Positions 56,020 to 64,000 of a DNA stretch of 64,000 nucleotides are shown here, one piece after another. Source of the DNA: Methylobacterium bullatum (lineage in GTDB: Bacteria > Pseudomonadota > Alphaproteobacteria > Rhizobiales > Beijerinckiaceae); assembly GCA_902712845.1 (NCBI GenBank), contig LR743504.1, positions 4,624,001 through 4,688,000 on the forward strand. Reading direction: 5' to 3'. The first letter of the stretch is position 1, and the number at the start of each line of letters is the position of its first letter. The notes beneath the pieces were generated by a model. It saw nothing but the letters and a program-made list of their open reading frames with translations, was not told the origin of the DNA and did no database searches. A program made the position numbers and the translations under genes.

Positions 56020-56152
56020 GCGCCATCATAGCAGAGGCCGCCGGACCGGATCAGCGCCCCCGCCAGCATCATCTGGGGAGAACCGCGATCCCACGAAAAA
56101 AGGCCGATGCGTCTCCGCACCGGCCCTTCCGACGATGAAGCCGAAGAACGGC

Positions 56153-56473
56153 TTAGTAGCGCGGGCCGCCCGACGTGGTGCCCTTGCGCTGCATGTAGCC
56201 CGGCTGCTGCGGGTTGCGGGAGTTCGGATCGCCGTGGCTATAGGCGGCCGGGGCGCGGCGATGGCGCATGCCGTGACGATGATGGTGGTGGCGATGGCGC
56301 ATGCCGCGATGGCTGGCATAGCCCGGGTGATGACCGCGGGTCACGACTTCGGTGGTTAGTGCCTCCCCGGCGATCACGGGCGCGGCCGGCATGGAGGGGG
56401 CGGCGGAAGCGGCGCCGAGGCCCAGGGCGCTGAGAAAGGTTCCTGCTGCCAGAGCGAGTGCAATCTTGGTCAT
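56153..56473 (-). CDS. Histidine-rich exported protein
   Basis: A 106-residue protein with a Sec signal peptide (ALALAAGTFLSALGLGAASA, predicted cut after ASA). The mature part contains MRHRHHHHRHGMRHRR plus HHPGYASHRG, a dense His/Arg/Met cluster that could bind Cu, Ni or Zn, and a Pro/Gln/Gly-rich tail. No defined family. It stands alone just upstream of mutS on the same strand. Confidence 0.7.
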   Translation of the reverse strand: MTKIALALAAGTFLSALGLGAASAAPSMPAAPVIAGEALTTEVVTRGHHPGYASHRGMRHRHHHHRHGMRHRRAPAAYSHGDPNSRNPQQPGYMQRKGTTSGGPRY

Positions 56474-56687
56474 CTAGTCCATCCGTTCGGATCGCGCCGC
56501 GCGCGTCGAGGCAACAAGTCGTTTGCCCGGACTCCGTTCCCATACTTTTCCACGTACGATTACGCAGCGAAAAGCCGCCGTACGCACGAGGATCATGGGA
56601 TGATTTTCGCATCACGCACGTGATCCGCGCCGGCGTGGCGAAACGGGGTTGCGCATCCTTCCGCTTGCCCGCACCACCACATCCGCG

Positions 56688-59172
56688 ATGGCGACAAACC
56701 CCTCCCCCTCCGCTGCCCTGCCGATCGATGCGGCCCTGCCGGGCCTTCTCGCGGCGCTTGACGCCGGCCCATCGGCGGTGCTCGTGGCGCCCCCCGGAGC
56801 CGGCAAGACCACTCGTGTCCCGCTGGCCCTTCTCGACGCGCCGTGGCTCGGCGCGGCCGGCCGGATCATCCTCCTCGAACCACGGCGCCTGGCTGCCCGC
56901 GGCGCGGCCGAGCGCATGGCCGCTACCCTCGGTGAGCGCGTAGGAGAGACTGTGGGCTTGCGCGTCCGCCTCGGCTCGAAGATCTCGCGGGCGACGCGGA
57001 TCGAGGTCGTCACGGAAGGGGTCTTCACCCGCATGATCCTCGACGATCCGGAACTGTCGGGCATCGGCGCGGTGATCTTCGACGAGTTCCACGAACGCTC
57101 CCTCGACGCCGATCTCGGGCTCGCCCTCGCCCTCGACGCGCAGTTTGGCCTGCGCGACGATCTGCGCATCCTCGTCATGTCCGCCACCCTGGACGGGGCG
57201 AGGGTCTCGCGCCTGATGGGCGATGCGCCGATCGTCGAATCCGAGGGCCGGGCCTATCCGGTGGAGACACGCCACACGGAGCGCGATCCCAACCGGCGGA
57301 TCGAGGATGCAATGGCCGACGCCATCCTGCGCGCCCTGCGGGCCGATCCCGGCTCCGTCCTCGCCTTCCTTCCGGGTCAGGGCGAAATCCGCCGCGTGGC
57401 GAGCCTTCTCGCCGAGCGCGTGGACGCGCAGACCGAGATCGCACCGCTTTACGGCGCGCTTCCCCCGGCCGAGCAGGACCGCGCCGTGGCGCCCGCCCCG
57501 CCCGGAACCCGGAAAGTCGTGCTGGCGACCAGCATCGCCGAGACCTCGCTCACCATCGAGGGCGTCCGCATCGTGGTCGATTCCGGCCTGTCCCGCGTGC
57601 CGCTCTACGAGCCCGGCATCGGTCTGACCCGCCTCGTCACCGCCCGCGCCTCCCGCGCCTCGGTGGACCAGCGGCGCGGCCGCGCGGGCAGGACCGAGCC
57701 GGGCATCTGCCACCGGCTCTGGTCGGAAGCGGCGACCAGTGCCCTCGAACCCTTCACGCGGCCGGAGATCCTGGCCGCCGACCTGTCCGGCCTGCTGCTG
57801 GACTGCGCCGCCTGGGGCGTCTCCGACCCCGCCACCCTGTCGTTCCTCGATGCCCCGCCCGCCCCCGCTTTGGCGGAGGCGCGCGCGATGCTGCGCGACC
57901 TCGCCGCCCTCGATGGCGACGGGCGGCTCACCGAGACAGGGCGGGCGCTGCGCGCCATCCCCTCCCCCGCGCCTCGCCCGGATGGTGGTCGCGGCGGCCG
58001 GGTTCGGGCGGGCGCGGGAGGCGGCGGATCTCGCCGCGATCCTGGTGGAGCGCGGCCTCGGGGGCGACGATGCCGACCTGGCCGTCCGCGCCGACCGGTT
58101 CGCCCGCGACCGTGGACCCCGCGCCTCCGACATGCGGCGTCTGGCGCGCGGCTGGGCCGAGCAGGCCGCCGGATTCGCGGGCGCTGCGACGACGGCCAAT
58201 CTGTCCGGGGCCGGAGCGCTCCTCGCCCTTGCATACCCCGACCGCGTCGCCCGCTCGCGCGGGCGGGACGGCGAGTTCGTCATGGCGAACGGACGCGCCG
58301 GGCGCGTGGATCCGGCCTCGGCGCTCGCCCGCGAACCCTTCCTCGTGGTGGCCGACATCGCCGGCACGGCGGCGTCCGGGCGCATCCTCGCCGCCGCCGC
58401 GATCACCCTGGACGAGATCGAGGCCGCGTTCGCGGAACGGATCGACTCCGTCACCCAGGTGGCGTTCGACAAGGGCTCCCGGTCCCTGCGGGCACGCGCC
58501 TCCCGCCGCCTCGGTGCCGCGACCCTCGGCGAGCGGATCCTGCCGGTGCCGTTGGATGCGGCATCGGCCGTCATCCTGGCGCGGGGCATCGCCGGGCTCG
58601 GCCTCGACAGCCTGCCCTGGACGCCGGCCCTCGCCCAATGGCGGTCCCGCCTGAGCTTCCTACGCGCGGCCGAGGGCGAAGCATGGCCTGACCTCTCCGA
58701 CGCGGCGTTGAGCGCATCGGTGGAGACCTGGCTCGCGCCGGAGATCGAGGGACGCACCGGCCTCGATGCCGTCACCGCCGACGATCTCGGCCGCGCGCTC
58801 AACGCACTCCTCCCCTGGGACATGCGTCACCGCCTCGACGCGGAGGCGCCGACCCATGTGGAGGTACCCACGGGGTCGCGCATTCCCATCGACTACGATG
58901 CCGAGGGCGGTCCGGTCCTGGCCGTCCGGGTCCAGGAGCTGTTCGGCCTCGACCGCCATCCCGCCATCGCCGGCGGTCGCGTGCCGCTGGTCCTCCACCT
59001 GCTGTCCCCGGCCTCGCGGCCGATCCAGATCACGAAGGACCTCCCCGGCTTCTGGCGCGGCTCCTGGAGTGCCGTGCGCGCCGAGATGCGCGGACGCTAC
59101 CCGCGTCATCCCTGGCCGGACGATCCGCTCACCGAGCCGCCGACCCGGCGGGTGAAGCCGAGGGGGACATGA
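56688..59172 (+). pseudogene. hrpB: ATP-dependent helicase HrpB, interrupted by a +1 frameshift
   Basis: A DExH-box helicase of the HrpA/HrpB group. The N-terminal part has Walker A VLVAPPGAGKTTRVPLALLD, motif II IFDEFHERSLDADLGLAL, SATLDG, VLATSIAETSLTIEGVRIVV and QRRGRAGRTEPGICHRLW. The continuation (ARMVVAAAGFGRAREAADLA to the C-terminal PGFWRGSWSAVRAEMRGRYP) is in the +1 frame. Removing one C from the run at 57964-57968 joins the frames as AIPSPRLARMVV, so the shift is a single extra base; the total length is 3n+1. It may be a recent mutation or a sequencing error. The start is ATG 56688 (TTG 56649 in frame). Confidence 0.85.
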
Positions 59173-59612
59173 TGGATACGCTCGCCCCGCTCGCGGGCCT
59201 CTTCGATCCGCGAGGCCGGCTGTCCCGCCGGCACTATCATCGCCGCCTGATCGGGATGCTGCTGCTCTTCGTCCTGTCCGGCAGCGTCGCCATCCTGGCC
59301 GCGTCGCTGGACGCGCGCTTCACGGGCCTCGCCATTGTCGGTGTCACCGCGGTCGGGACCGCCGCCGTGCTCGCGGTGGCGACGATCCGGCGCCTGCACG
59401 ACCGGGAGCGGACGGGTTGGTGGATGCTGCCCGACATCGTCGTCACCCTCGCGGGCTTCGCGCCCATCGAGACGTTCGCCGAAGCCTATCCATTGCCCGT
59501 CATCGCCGCCACCCTGTCGATGACGGGGTTCAACCTGTGGTTCTTCGTCGAGACCATCTGCCGCCGGGGTACGCCCGGCCCGAACCGCTACGGGCCGGAG
59601 CCAGAGCGGTAA
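59169..59612 (+). CDS. DUF805 family membrane protein
   Basis: A 147-residue inner-membrane protein. The N-terminal FDPRGRLSRRHYHRRLIGML is the typical DUF805 opening (FxxxGRxxRxxY), followed by four hydrophobic segments (LLLFVLSGSVAILAAS; FTGLAIVGVTAVGTAAVLAV; MLPDIVVTLAGFAPI; LPVIAATLSMTGFNLWFFV). A short RRLHDRERTGWW loop is conserved in the family. The ATG at 59169 overlaps the hrpB stop by 4 bp. Function unknown. Confidence 0.88.
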   Translation: MMDTLAPLAGLFDPRGRLSRRHYHRRLIGMLLLFVLSGSVAILAASLDARFTGLAIVGVTAVGTAAVLAVATIRRLHDRERTGWWMLPDIVVTLAGFAPIETFAEAYPLPVIAATLSMTGFNLWFFVETICRRGTPGPNRYGPEPER

Positions 59613-59619
59613 GCAGGTG

Positions 59620-60252
59620 TCAATGCACGCGCGCCCGGTCGACCACCGCACGCGCCGCCTCGAAGGCCTCGTCCGCATCGAGTTCGGTGGTGTCGAGGAG
59701 GACGGCGTCGGCGGCCGCCTTGAGGGGCGCCGTCGAGCGTTGGGCATCGCGCGCATCGCGGGCGACGATGTCGGACAGGATCGCCCCGAGGCTCGACGGC
59801 TCGCCGCGCCGCAGGAGTTCGAGATGCCGGCGCCGGGCGCGCTCCTCGGCGGCGGCGGTGATGAACAGCTTCACCTGGGCCTGCGGACAGACCACCGTGC
59901 CGATGTCGCGGCCATCGAGGACGGCGCCGCTGGCACCGCCGGCGAAACGCTGCTGCCAGGCGAGGAGGGCCGCGCGCACCGCCGGGATGGACGAGATGCG
60001 GGAGGCGGCGTCTCCCATCGCCCGCTCGCGCAGCCTCGGATCGGCGAGCCGGTCGGCGATCAGCGTCGCGGCGGCCCGCGCCGCTGCGGCGTGATCGTCG
60101 AGGTTGCAGCCCGCATCGATGACGGTGAGGGCCACGGCCCGGTAGAGCAGGCCGGTATCGAGATGCGGCAGCCCGTAATGCGCCGCGAGGCGCTTGGCGA
60201 GGGTTCCCTTGCCCGAGGCGGCGGGTCCGTCGATCGCGATGACCATCGGCAT
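59620..60252 (-). CDS. cmk: Cytidylate kinase
   Basis: A 210-residue NMP kinase that phosphorylates CMP/dCMP. P-loop IAIDGPAASGKGTLAKRLA, substrate-binding LPHLDTGLLYRAVAL, DGRDIGTVVCPQAQVKLFIT and the lid region EERARRRHLELLRRGE are visible. It follows aroA after 5 bp on the same strand (aroA-cmk, a conserved pair that often precedes rpsA, which would lie beyond but is absent here). Confidence 0.96.
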   Translation of the reverse strand: MPMVIAIDGPAASGKGTLAKRLAAHYGLPHLDTGLLYRAVALTVIDAGCNLDDHAAAARAAATLIADRLADPRLRERAMGDAASRISSIPAVRAALLAWQQRFAGGASGAVLDGRDIGTVVCPQAQVKLFITAAAEERARRRHLELLRRGEPSSLGAILSDIVARDARDAQRSTAPLKAAADAVLLDTTELDADEAFEAARAVVDRARVH

Positions 60253-60257
60253 GGGAC

Positions 60258-61607
60258 CTACTCCGCGATGCGGCCGCCGAGTGCCCGCATCGTCGGCAGG
60301 AAGCTCGGGAAACTGGTGGCGATCATCGCGCCGTCATCGACGGTCACGGGTTGCTTTGTCGCGAGGCCCATCACCAGGAAGGCCATGGCGATGCGGTGGT
60401 CGAGATGCGTGGCGACTGTGCCGCCACCGCGCGCGGCGGAGCCGTCGCCCTCGACGATGAGGTCGTCGCCCTCGATCCGGTAGGTCACGCCGTTCTCGCG
60501 CAACCCATCCGCCACGGCGGCGAGGCGATCGGATTCCTTCACCGTCAGTTCGTGCAACCCGTTCATCCGGGTGACGCCCTCGGCGAAGGCGGCGGCGACG
60601 GCGAGAACGGGATATTCGTCGATCATCGCCGGGGCGCGCTCGGCCGGCACGTCGACGCCCTTGAGGCGGCTGGCGCGGACATGGAGATCGGCCACGGTCT
60701 CACCACCCTCGTCACGCTCGTTGCGACGCTCGATATCGGCGCCCATCTCCAGCAGCGTCGTGATGAGGCCGATGCGCAGCGGGTTCATCATCACGCCCCG
60801 GATCGTCACTTCGGAGCCTGGGACGATGAGCGCCGCCACCAGCGGGAAGGCCGCCGAGGACGGGTCGGCCGGCACGATGACGTCGGTGCCGCGCAGGGTG
60901 GGCTGGCCGGTGAGCGCGATGCTGCGACCGTGTCCGCCGGGTCCGTGAGGGCTCACGATTACCTCGGCCCCGAACAGGCGGAGCATCCGCTCGCTATGGT
61001 CCCTGGTCGCCGCCGCCTCGACCACCGTCGTGGTTCCCGGCGCGTTGAGGCCGGCCAGCAGCACCGCGGATTTGATCTGGGCCGAGGCGACGGGAGTCTC
61101 GTAGGTGATCGGAATGGCTTCCCTCGGCCCGCGAAGGGTGAGCGGCACCCGGCCGCCCTCCTCCTCGCTCAGCACCTGCGTGCCCATGCGGATCAGCGGA
61201 TCGAGGATGCGGCGCATGGGGCGCTTGCGCAGGGAGGCGTCGCCGTCGAAGGTCGCGGTGACGTCCTGCCCGCCGACCACGCCCATCATCAGGCGTGAGC
61301 CCGTGCCGGCATTGCCGAAATCCAGCACGCCGGCCGGGTCGGTCATCCCGCCGATGCCGACGCCGCGCACGAGCCAGCGCCCCTCCCCGAGACGATCGAT
61401 CCCGGCCCCGAGGGCTCTGGCGGCCTCCGCCGTGCGCAGCACGTCGTCGCCTTCGAGCAATCCCTCGATGCGGGTCTCACCGATGCTCAGGAGACCGAGG
61501 ATCATCGCCCGGTGGGAGATCGACTTGTCGCCCGGCGGCCGAAGCGCGCCGCGCAAGGGCGAGCCAGCGGAAGCGGTCAGGGGCTGCGGTTCGGAAGTGT
61601 GCGACAC
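60258..61607 (-). CDS. aroA: 3-phosphoshikimate 1-carboxyvinyltransferase (EPSP synthase)
   Basis: A 449-residue shikimate-pathway enzyme that joins PEP to shikimate-3-P. It has LRGALRPPGDKSISHRAMIL (PEP/S3P-binding), LDFGNAGTGSRLMMGVVGGQ, RPMRRILDPLIRMGTQVLSE and DEYPVLAVAAAFAEGVTRMN with the catalytic Asp/Glu. GNAGTGSR carries the alanine typical of class II enzymes, some of which are glyphosate-insensitive. Start at 61607. Confidence 0.97.
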   Translation of the reverse strand: MSHTSEPQPLTASAGSPLRGALRPPGDKSISHRAMILGLLSIGETRIEGLLEGDDVLRTAEAARALGAGIDRLGEGRWLVRGVGIGGMTDPAGVLDFGNAGTGSRLMMGVVGGQDVTATFDGDASLRKRPMRRILDPLIRMGTQVLSEEEGGRVPLTLRGPREAIPITYETPVASAQIKSAVLLAGLNAPGTTTVVEAAATRDHSERMLRLFGAEVIVSPHGPGGHGRSIALTGQPTLRGTDVIVPADPSSAAFPLVAALIVPGSEVTIRGVMMNPLRIGLITTLLEMGADIERRNERDEGGETVADLHVRASRLKGVDVPAERAPAMIDEYPVLAVAAAFAEGVTRMNGLHELTVKESDRLAAVADGLRENGVTYRIEGDDLIVEGDGSAARGGGTVATHLDHRIAMAFLVMGLATKQPVTVDDGAMIATSFPSFLPTMRALGGRIAE

Positions 61608-61857
61608 GGGGATGATGACTTTTCGGCTTCTGGCACAGTCGGGCCGTCGAAGCCGGCCCTTCGGCCGGCGGCGACGTCATGGGGCCGGTTACCACGCAGG
61701 CGGGGCGGCGTCATCCGACCCGTCGCGGCCCGCGCGCGGTCGAATCCGGACGAGGTTTGGGCCGAATACGGCGGATCGCCTGCGCGAGCGCATTTGACAG
61801 GACGGTTTCACCCGACTAACGGGGCGCCTCTCCCAAATCCCTATCAGAGGTTCGCCC

Positions 61858-62247
61858 GTGGCCAGACCGGAACTCGGCTTGAAGCGTCAATGCATGAGCT
61901 GCGGCGCGAAATTCTACGATCTCGACAAGGATCCGGCGACCTGCCCGAAATGCGGGACCATCTATCAGGCCGCCGCGACGTCGCGCATCGCCGCTCCCGC
62001 CCTCGCCTCCCGCGCCGCGGCCGTTCCGGCTGACGACGACGAGGATACGGACGCCGAGAAGGGCGGTCCCGAGATCGTGTCCCTCGACGAGGTCGAGGCC
62101 GCCGAGGACGAAGCGGATACCACGACCGGTGACGACGATGCCGATTCGACCGACGCCGACGACACCTTCCTCGAGGAGGAAGATACCGGCGACGACGACG
62201 TGGCCGATCTCATCGACGGCGATATCGAGAACGACGAAGAAAGCTGA
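61858..62247 (+). CDS. TIGR02300 family zinc-ribbon protein
   Basis: A 129-residue acidic protein. The N-terminus has LKRQCMSCGAKFYDLDKDPA then TCPKCGTIYQ, two CxxC pairs of a zinc ribbon with the FYDLxKDP segment that defines the alphaproteobacterial TIGR02300 family. The remaining 80 residues are Asp/Glu/Ala-rich and disordered. The GTG start at 61858 has AGAGG about 8 nt upstream. Function unknown. Confidence 0.9.
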   Translation: MARPELGLKRQCMSCGAKFYDLDKDPATCPKCGTIYQAAATSRIAAPALASRAAAVPADDDEDTDAEKGGPEIVSLDEVEAAEDEADTTTGDDDADSTDADDTFLEEEDTGDDDVADLIDGDIENDEES

Positions 62248-62394
62248 GGCGCGTCCCCGCCTCGCTTGGCAGGTCCCGAGGCCCAGCGCCAAAAGATTCT
62301 CGGCGATGAATGCGATTAGGGGCTTGAGTCCGGGCAACGGCCCGAATATAGAACCGCCTCCGCCGGACGCCGCGAGGCAGATTGGCGGAACGAT

Positions 62395-62416
62395 CACCGC
62401 GAGACGTGTCGCGGTG
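62395..62416 (+). promoter_or_regulatory. Hairpin immediately upstream of tRNA-Ala copy 1
   Basis: CACCGCGA (62395-62402) and TCGCGGTG (62409-62416) pair perfectly around a GACGTG loop, ending 11 bp before the tRNA. A hairpin of the same design, with a different outer stem sequence, precedes copy 2. Confidence 0.55.
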
Positions 62417-62427
62417 GTCCCAGAAGT

Positions 62428-62503
62428 GGGGCCTTAGCTCAGCTGGGAGAGCGCTTCCATGGCATGGAAGAGGTCATCGGTTCGATCCCGTTAGGCTCCA
62501 CCA
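62428..62503 (+). tRNA. tRNA-Ala (anticodon GGC), copy 1
   Basis: Acceptor GGGGCCT pairs with AGGCTCC (one G-T), the D arm is GCTCAGCTGGGAGAGC, the anticodon arm CTTCC-ATGGCAT-GGAAG carries GGC, the T arm is ATCGG-TTCGATC-CCGTT and ACCA is encoded. Identical in sequence to the second copy 130 bp downstream. A GCCCC-GA-GGGGC hairpin near 62531-62543 lies in the spacer. Confidence 0.96.
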
Positions 62504-62595
62504 TTTCTTTTCATCCGGTTCGCGGATGTCGCCCCGAGGGGCGCCGTCAAACGAATCGGACAAGACCAATCTCGGTGAGGTTCACCGATGATGAC

Positions 62596-62624
62596 GACAA
62601 TCGCGAGACAGCGTCGCGATTGTC
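62596..62624 (+). promoter_or_regulatory. Hairpin immediately upstream of tRNA-Ala copy 2
   Basis: GACAATCGCGA (62596-62606) and TCGCGATTGTC (62614-62624) pair perfectly around GACAGCG, 9 bp before the tRNA. The inner CGCGA/TCGCG and the GAC loop start match copy 1, while the outer base pairs differ but still pair. Confidence 0.55.
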
Positions 62625-62633
62625 CTAGAATGT

Positions 62634-62709
62634 GGGGCCTTAGCTCAGCTGGGAGAGCGCTTCCATGGCATGGAAGAGGTCATCGGTTCGATCCCGTTAG
62701 GCTCCACCA
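62634..62709 (+). tRNA. tRNA-Ala (anticodon GGC), copy 2
   Basis: Same 76 bases as copy 1, including the encoded CCA, so a tandem duplication of the tRNA with its 5' hairpin is likely. The spacer between copies is 130 bp. Confidence 0.96.
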
Positions 62710-63283
62710 TTCGACCTTCGCTGCCGCGAGCCGGATGCCGCCAGCCGGCCCGGTCAGGATTGTCATCGGTCATCCCCCTCTTCGATCGTCATGAAGACAT
62801 GGCTCCGCTGTCGCCTGGCGTGAGGCCTCGCAGGCGCGCGGCCGAAGCGTTCGGCTGATCGGGCCATCGTGGTCCGCCCGCGCCTCCGCCGACCGATGCG
62901 TGCCGAGCCGTCCTTGGCGACGCCCACCTCCGCGATGACAGCGACTTCGAACGAAGCGCTTTGGCCGCTTGCGCCCCAATACGGTCGCCGGTCGATGTCA
63001 CTCCGGTGATTCCGCCGGAGTCGTGTTCGGAAGGGCGGATTTCGGCTTCGCTCAGGCCCACGCTCGTCCCGTCCGTCGCATCGGCGATACCATCACCTCG
63101 CATCGAGGCGCGGCGCCACTCTTCACTATCGCATACATTGATTCCGACGATGCATTTGATAAACGGTCAAAAATTATCAATCGATTCATGTAGAGACTGT
63201 ATCTTCCCCCGGCTGTTCGATCGAAAGGCCTTTCGGTTTCCCGATGAACGCGTGGCGAGGCCAGAATTCTGCAAGGTCTGACG
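62710..63283. other. Intergenic region between tRNA-Ala copy 2 and an RTX gene
   Basis: 574 bp with short open frames on both strands but none with recognisable motifs or a good ribosome site. The first part is GC-rich. From about 63110 it becomes AT-rich (for example AAACGGTCAAAAATTATCAA), as upstream of the first RTX gene. It should carry the promoter of the RTX gene. Confidence 0.5.
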
Positions 63284-64000
63284 ATGTCATCGATCAAATA
63301 CATTCGTAATTCAAATTACAGCGATATCAATAGTGACTGGGCATCGGTCGCTGTTCCAATGAACGAGGTCTATAAGATTGCATCGAGTTTTGGTGACTTC
63401 CTGGCCGAAACTCCGAACGAGAGCGGGTATCTGCAGGATTTCCAGACGGGCGATATTCTGTCTGTCGTCAATACGAGCATCTTCGCGGATTTCAGCGACT
63501 CGTCCAATGCGTTGGATTTCACCGGGGGTGATCTCGGCGACGTTCTGGTGACCGGAAGCGGCGACGATATCCTCAACGGCGGCAGCGGTAACGACACGCT
63601 CGACGGCGGCGACGGCAGCGATGTCCTCAACGGTGGCGATGATGACGACACCCTCGACGGCGGCGATGGCAGCGATATCCTGGAAGGCGGCCTTGGCACC
63701 AACACGATCGACGGCGGTGCTGGGACCAACACCCTAAGCTACGCGTCGTTCACTGCTCGCAACGAGTATCAACCCGGCCGCTTCTTCGGCGTCGGCGTCG
63801 ATATGGCGGGCGGCAGAGGTGTGGATCAACTCGAAACGATTCTTCAGGACAGTTTCAGCAACATTTCCAATCTTCGCCTCACGGCGTTCGAGGATAATGG
63901 GTACGGCGATGGCAACAATAACGTCATCGAGGGCGGCGCGGGAGGTGATGACCTGAAGGGCGGCAACGGCATCGATACCCTGAGCTATGCCCATTCGACG
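63284..64000 (+). CDS. RTX calcium-binding repeat protein (partial, 3' end beyond window)
   Basis: 239 codons are open to the right edge. The N-terminal 80 residues (MSSIKYIRNSNYSDINSDWA...) are not repeat-like. From about residue 85 the nonapeptides GSGDDILNGGSGNDTLDGGD, GSDVLNGGDDDDTLDGGDGS and DILEGGLGTNTIDGGAGTNT are calcium-binding RTX repeats, followed by SYASFTARNE, ETILQDSFSNISNLRLTAFE, DNGYGDGNNNVIEGGAGGDD and LSYAHST, a common pattern of secreted RTX proteins. AAGG lies 8 nt before the ATG. Second RTX gene in the window and different in sequence from the first. Confidence 0.85.
   Translation, partial: MSSIKYIRNSNYSDINSDWASVAVPMNEVYKIASSFGDFLAETPNESGYLQDFQTGDILSVVNTSIFADFSDSSNALDFTGGDLGDVLVTGSGDDILNGGSGNDTLDGGDGSDVLNGGDDDDTLDGGDGSDILEGGLGTNTIDGGAGTNTLSYASFTARNEYQPGRFFGVGVDMAGGRGVDQLETILQDSFSNISNLRLTAFEDNGYGDGNNNVIEGGAGGDDLKGGNGIDTLSYAHST

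Noticed and set aside
62428..62709. tRNA-Ala duplication as an integrative-element attachment site
   Set aside because: Both copies are complete genes with matching upstream hairpins, and no integrase or mobile-element gene lies between or beside them.
62789..63103. Open frames between tRNA-Ala copy 2 and the last RTX gene
   Set aside because: Both strands have short frames of Arg/Ser/Ala/Gly-rich sequence without homology or start signals.
63550..63725. Short-period DNA repeats resembling a CRISPR array
   Set aside because: They encode in-frame GGxGxD nonapeptides of an RTX protein; units are about 27 bp with no unique spacers.

Overview
This is 64 kb of high-GC DNA. Gene content and protein similarity point to a Methylobacterium/Methylorubrum-type alphaproteobacterium (Hyphomicrobiales). 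The pointers are a formaldehyde-activating-enzyme (Fae) family protein beside isocitrate dehydrogenase, an NDUFS4-like 'ETC complex I' protein, a TIGR02300 zinc-ribbon protein, LOV-domain histidine kinases and an alphaproteobacterial Cpa/Tad pilus locus. Most of the window is chromosomal core. No phage, IS transposase, CRISPR array or rRNA was seen.

Layout. 0-8.5 kb: the 5' end of a TrmJ-like RNA methyltransferase, a Fae paralogue, icd, a small basic KGG-type protein, a LOV hybrid histidine kinase, glgX and a SHOCT protein. 8.6-13 kb: a leftward CDP-deoxysugar/polysaccharide operon (GT61 glycosyltransferase, rfbF, rfbG, NAD-dependent reductase). 13-19.4 kb: small genes (tiny membrane proteins, NDUFS4-like, tRNA-Pro, PilZ, a flagellar-rod-like pair, a GST, an MBL-fold protein, a luciferase-like monooxygenase). 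19.4-24.7 kb: ffh-rpsP-rimM ... trmD, interrupted by two genes on the opposite strand. 24.8-30.3 kb: serC, serA, mtnA and a tandem MaoC protein. 30.5-34 kb: leftward rplY-pth-vapB-vapC-ychF, in which a toxin-antitoxin pair sits inside a translation-linked operon. 34.2-47.3 kb: the Tad/Flp pilus locus (flp, cpaA, cpaB, cpaC, cpaD, cpaE, cpaF, tadB, tadC, distal tadD) with an RTX protein between tadC and tadD. 47.5-53 kb: leucyl aminopeptidase, a coupled ampG-EcsC pair, and a second LOV kinase with its response regulator. 53-62.2 kb: mutS, a His-rich exported protein, a frameshifted hrpB, a DUF805 protein, cmk, aroA and the TIGR02300 protein. 62.4-64 kb: two identical tRNA-Ala(GGC) genes, then an RTX protein cut by the window end.

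The noncoding DNA is structured. A 118-bp element made of four consecutive perfect hairpins abuts the first LOV kinase. A 116-bp nested palindrome lies between the TrmJ-like and Fae-like genes. A family of GC-rich composite repeats fills five intergenic gaps. Each tRNA-Ala gene is preceded by a hairpin whose stem has changed sequence but kept its pairing.

Functionally, the window joins core translation and repair genes (ffh, rpsP, rimM, trmD, rplY, pth, ychF, mutS), serine and aromatic biosynthesis (serA, serC, aroA), surface structures (Tad pilus, RTX proteins, CDP-deoxysugar glycan) and blue-light sensing (two LOV kinases). This set fits a surface- or plant-associated pink-pigmented methylotroph.
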